A DNA stretch of 64,000 bases from Terriglobia bacterium (GTDB taxonomy: Bacteria; Acidobacteriota; Terriglobia; Terriglobales; Acidobacteriaceae), in the NCBI GenBank assembly GCA_020073465.1, contig JAIQFC010000003.1, forward strand, positions 248,001 through 312,000, written 5' to 3'. Below the pieces are notes generated by a model. The model ran no database searches. It had not been told where the DNA came from and saw nothing but the letters and a program-made list of their open reading frames with translations. This document shows, one piece after another, positions 61,137-64,000 of the stretch (position 1 is the stretch's first letter; every line of letters starts with the position of its first letter). A program made the position numbers and the translations under genes.

Positions 61137-61949
61137 TTGGGAGATTTTGGCAAACGAATCCGGTTGAGTCGAATCCTCCGGAACGACCGCGGTACGCTGG
61201 TTGTTGCCTTCGACCATGCGCTGATCCTGGGCCCGATCCCCGGCACCCTCGATCCCGCGAGGCAAATCAAACGGCTAGTAGAAGCAGAGGCGGATGCCGT
61301 CCTTCTCAATCTGGGCAACATCCGCTACTTTGCGGAAGCTGTCGTGTCCAGCCACGTACCTGGCCTGATTGCCCGCCTTGACTGGACGACCGCATTTAAC
61401 GAATCCGCCGCAGCTACCCCCAGTGGTTTCCAAACCTGCCTTGTGGCTCACCCTGAAGATGCGTTGCGGTCTGGCGCCGATGCCGTCATCACATTCCTTT
61501 TTGTGGGCAGCGGCGACCCCGGCTTCGAGAGAAAAGAAGTGCACCGCGTAGGTCGTCTTGCGCGCGAGTGCGAACGAGTGGGAGTGCCATTGATTGTCGA
61601 ATCACTGGCTCGGGGAACGCAGGTTGAGAACCCGCGCGAGCCGAAGTGGCTCATGCTGCATACGCGAATCGCTGCGGAGCTTGGCGCCGACGTGATCAAG
61701 ACCGAGAGTGCCGATGATGTCGACTCTATGCGCAAGGTGGTGAGCGCCTGTCCTGTTCCAATCCTGGTGCTGGGGGGCAGCCGCACTGGATCGGACGAAG
61801 AAGTTGTCAGTACCGTCCGCTCAGTTATGCAGTCGGGGGCCGCGGGAGTCTTTTTTGGCCGGAATATTTTCCAGTCCGACAACATGCCCGCGCTCTTGCA
61901 GCGCGTGCGCTCGGCGCTCGCCGAGAGAGTGCCCGTACAAGGAAAGTGA
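61137..61949 (+). CDS. DeoC/LacD/FbaB-family class I aldolase
   Basis: 270 residues from TTG 61137, with GGAGA 7 nt upstream; frames further upstream run through the divergent LacI gene and are not real. (beta/alpha)8 motifs are visible: LVVAFDHALILGP near 18, LIARLDWT near 83, GVPLIVESLARG near 143 and GADVIKTESADD near 180 (Schiff-base Lys in VIKTE). The C-terminal phosphate site is LVLGGSRTGSDEE and GVFFGRNIFQ. It should cleave a phosphorylated ketose into two trioses. It is the first gene of the isomerase-kinase-aldolase unit. Confidence 0.8.
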   Translation: MGDFGKRIRLSRILRNDRGTLVVAFDHALILGPIPGTLDPARQIKRLVEAEADAVLLNLGNIRYFAEAVVSSHVPGLIARLDWTTAFNESAAATPSGFQTCLVAHPEDALRSGADAVITFLFVGSGDPGFERKEVHRVGRLARECERVGVPLIVESLARGTQVENPREPKWLMLHTRIAAELGADVIKTESADDVDSMRKVVSACPVPILVLGGSRTGSDEEVVSTVRSVMQSGAAGVFFGRNIFQSDNMPALLQRVRSALAERVPVQGK

Positions 61950-61952
61950 CCT

Positions 61953-63467
61953 GTGAGTCTGCTGGCTGTAGACATGGGCTCGACGAACTGCAAGGCAGTC
62001 GCATTCTCGGAAGACGGCTGCGTGCTCGCCCAGAAAGCCTCCTCCTACGCTGCGGAATCGTCCCATTCTTCGGGCACCGAAATGGCCCCGGAGAAGTTCT
62101 GGGAGGCTCTTGTAACGGTGACGCGAGCGATCGCCGCGGAGGCGAACCAGGATCCGGTCGAAGTTATTGCCATCAGTTCACACGGGGAAACCTTTGTCCC
62201 GGTGGATTCACAGCAGCGCGTTGTCCGACCAGCCATTCTTAACGTGGATGCTCGAGCGGTGAAGGAAGCGAACTGGCTGGCGAGCGAGATCGGCAAGGAA
62301 AGGATCTTTGAGATCACGGGGCTGGCTGCGCATTCGATGTATCCGATGGCAAAGATACTGTGGCTGCGCGGACACGAACCGGAAACGTTCTCCCGTTCAG
62401 CTCGCTTTCTGGCACTGCCCACTTACCTCCTCACGCGCATGGGGCTGCCGCCGTACATTGACTACTCGCTGGCGTCCCGCTTCCTTGCCTTTGATATTGG
62501 CAGACTCAATTGGTCGGTGGAGATTCTTTCCGCCTGCGGGCTGGTTGCCGAGCAGTTTCCGATTCCCGTTCCCGCAGGCACGATCGCCGGAAAGTTGGCA
62601 GCCGAGGTGGCCAGCAATCTCGGTCTGCCAACTTCGACTCTCGTTGTGGTGGGTGGGCACGATCAGCCCTGCGCTGCGCTCGGCTGTGGAGTGCTGGAGC
62701 CGGGGCGAGTTTCAGCCTCGCTCGGGACCTATGAGTGTCTGGTCGCCGCGTCAGAAGCCCCTACGCTGAGCCATGCATCACTCGCTGCGAACCTGAATAC
62801 CTACTGTCACGTCGTTCCCGGCCGCTATGTCACTCTCTCCTATTTCCCGTCGGGAATCATGATCGAGTGGTTCCTTCATCTAATCTGCTCCCCTGGAGAG
62901 TTGACCAACGCCGCGTCGCTTGGAGAACTGTGCGCCGGGTTAGAAGCACTCGCGCCTGCAGGACCCACAAGGTTGTGCGTCGCTCCGCATCTGCTGGGTA
63001 CCTGTAATCCGGATTTCGATCCGGCCGCAACCGGAGTCATTGCGGGGATTCGTCCGACTACGAATCGGGCGGACATTTACAAAGCGATTCTTGAGGGCAT
63101 CGCATGTGAATTTGCCAGCATGGCGGAACTGCTACAAGAGGCGGCCGGAGATTGCAGGAGCATCTATGTCAGTGGTGGCGGCGGGCGCTCCACGCTCGGG
63201 TTGAAGCTGCGCTCAGCGCTGGCAGGCCGTGAGCTCCACTTGATGCGCTGTCCCGAAGCTGTGTGTCTGGGAACGGCGATCCTGGCAGGAGTTGCTGCCG
63301 GCAAGTACGGCAGTTTTGCGCAAGCTGTTGCGCAGGTGGTCCACGTAGCTGAAACCATCATTCCTGACCGTGCCATCGCCGACGCCTACGCGGCTCAGAT
63401 GGAGCAGTACCGAATCCTTTATTCGAGCCTGGCCCCCTTGAGACGTTCACAGGCGATTTGCAACTGA
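61953..63467 (+). CDS. FGGY-family carbohydrate kinase
   Basis: 504 residues from GTG 61953, 3 bp after the aldolase stop. ATPase-fold motifs: LAVDMGSTNCKAVAF (3-17), ISSHGETFVPVD near 73 and VVVGGHDQPCAAL near 232 (catalytic Asp), with VSGGGGRSTLGLKL near 406. It belongs to the xylulokinase/fuculokinase group. With an isomerase after it and an aldolase before it, it probably phosphorylates a ketose such as fuculose, rhamnulose or tagatose. Confidence 0.85.
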   Translation: MSLLAVDMGSTNCKAVAFSEDGCVLAQKASSYAAESSHSSGTEMAPEKFWEALVTVTRAIAAEANQDPVEVIAISSHGETFVPVDSQQRVVRPAILNVDARAVKEANWLASEIGKERIFEITGLAAHSMYPMAKILWLRGHEPETFSRSARFLALPTYLLTRMGLPPYIDYSLASRFLAFDIGRLNWSVEILSACGLVAEQFPIPVPAGTIAGKLAAEVASNLGLPTSTLVVVGGHDQPCAALGCGVLEPGRVSASLGTYECLVAASEAPTLSHASLAANLNTYCHVVPGRYVTLSYFPSGIMIEWFLHLICSPGELTNAASLGELCAGLEALAPAGPTRLCVAPHLLGTCNPDFDPAATGVIAGIRPTTNRADIYKAILEGIACEFASMAELLQEAAGDCRSIYVSGGGGRSTLGLKLRSALAGRELHLMRCPEAVCLGTAILAGVAAGKYGSFAQAVAQVVHVAETIIPDRAIADAYAAQMEQYRILYSSLAPLRRSQAICN

Positions 63468-63476
63468 GGAGGACGA

Positions 63477-64000
63477 ATGATTGAGCCCAAAGTCGGATTC
63501 ATAGTTTACGGCGTCCACAAAGACGGATTGAAAGATCCGATGGGCCAGCCATTCATCGACGAAGCACTGGTGGAGAGCGCCAAGGGTGCGCTGACCAAGG
63601 CTGGGCTGAACCTGGTCACGCAAGAGCTGGTTATCGCCACGAAAGAGGAAGCCATAACAGCGCTGCGCCGGATGAAGCACGATGAGGATGTTGACGCGGT
63701 GATCTTGTTCTCAGGTACGTGGGTTTGGGCGGCCCATCTGGTCGGGGCGATCCGCGACTACGCGAGCACGGGAAAGGGAGTGCTGCTCTGGACTCATCCG
63801 GGCTCGCAGGGGTGGCGTCCCGTCGGTGGCCTGGTGATGCACGGCGGGCTACTGGAGATCGGGGTTCCTCACAAGTTCGTGTACGGCGCGGCGGATGACC
63901 AGGAAGCCGTGGGGAAGATCGTCAGCTACGCGCGCGCGGCACATATGAAGAATTGGCTCAACCTCTCCACGATTGGCACGTTTGGCGGAAGGGGTATGGG
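63477..64000 (+). CDS. L-fucose/L-arabinose isomerase family protein (3' end outside window)
   Basis: 174 residues are visible from ATG 63477, with AGGAGG 6-7 nt upstream and 9 bp after the kinase stop. The N-terminal Rossmann-like domain (KVGFIVYGVHKDG, then DAVILFSGTWVWAAHLVG) ends in TIGTFGGRGMG at the window edge. This motif is shared by the L-fucose isomerase-like branch. It probably converts an aldose to the ketose that the FGGY kinase uses. The catalytic Glu and Asp lie beyond the window. Confidence 0.75.
   Translation, partial: MIEPKVGFIVYGVHKDGLKDPMGQPFIDEALVESAKGALTKAGLNLVTQELVIATKEEAITALRRMKHDEDVDAVILFSGTWVWAAHLVGAIRDYASTGKGVLLWTHPGSQGWRPVGGLVMHGGLLEIGVPHKFVYGAADDQEAVGKIVSYARAAHMKNWLNLSTIGTFGGRGM

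Overview
The window looks like chromosomal DNA of an acidobacterium (Acidobacteriota, probably class Terriglobia). This is inferred from the moderately high GC content, the very large Oar-like TonB-dependent receptor with an N-terminal carboxypeptidase-regulatory-like domain, the exosortase-type (XrtA/PEP-CTERM) style polysaccharide genes, and many small conserved-looking proteins. There is no rRNA, intact tRNA, CRISPR array or insertion sequence.

Region 1 (1-33,638) is one large exopolysaccharide (EPS) locus. A compact minus-strand operon-like run (27,929 down to 10,539) encodes a Wza-type export protein, an outer-membrane barrel, a Wzz-type chain-length protein, an ExeA-like ATPase, a CpsD-like kinase, an undecaprenyl-phosphate sugar transferase, GT2 and GT4 glycosyltransferases, a Wzy-type polymerase, a methyltransferase, a NodB-fold-like protein, an AsnB-type amidotransferase and a double GT4 fusion. 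Around it sit a flippase, three sulfotransferases, two FemAB/CelD-like transferases, a second AsnB, a polysaccharide deacetylase, an FkbH-ACP-acetyltransferase trio, and an operon of LMW tyrosine phosphatase, ATP-grasp ligase and sulfotransferase. The product is probably a sulfated and otherwise decorated EPS. Exosortase itself is not in the window.

Region 2 (34,088-39,029) holds a small unknown protein, an M48 protease, an OlsF-like bifunctional acyltransferase and an orphan PhoB-like response regulator. The last two are each preceded by 7-mer direct repeats with an 11-bp period (Pho-box architecture), which suggests phosphate control of aminolipid synthesis. Related 11-bp arrays lie upstream of three EPS transcription units.

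Region 3 (39,030-40,230) is decayed DNA with the 5' half of a tRNA-Ser and a frameshifted sigma-54 activator AAA+ fragment.

Region 4 (40,231-50,202) is a stress/ion-homeostasis cluster: a DUF2231-like membrane protein, a P2-type cation ATPase, an Rnk-like factor, a tandem universal stress protein, a degenerate receiver, a ribosome hibernation factor, an M48 protease, an NhaR-like regulator and several small proteins.

Region 5 (50,268-64,000) contains an APC permease and a carbohydrate-utilisation regulon. A TonB receptor, a GH36-like glycosidase, a PfkB kinase, a NagB-like protein and a LacI regulator run on the minus strand; a class I aldolase, an FGGY kinase and an L-fucose-isomerase-like protein run on the plus strand. 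Three copies of the 14-mer TGWAACGTTTYACC overlap or directly follow recognisable sigma-70 promoters of the three transcription units. The natural sugar is not obvious.
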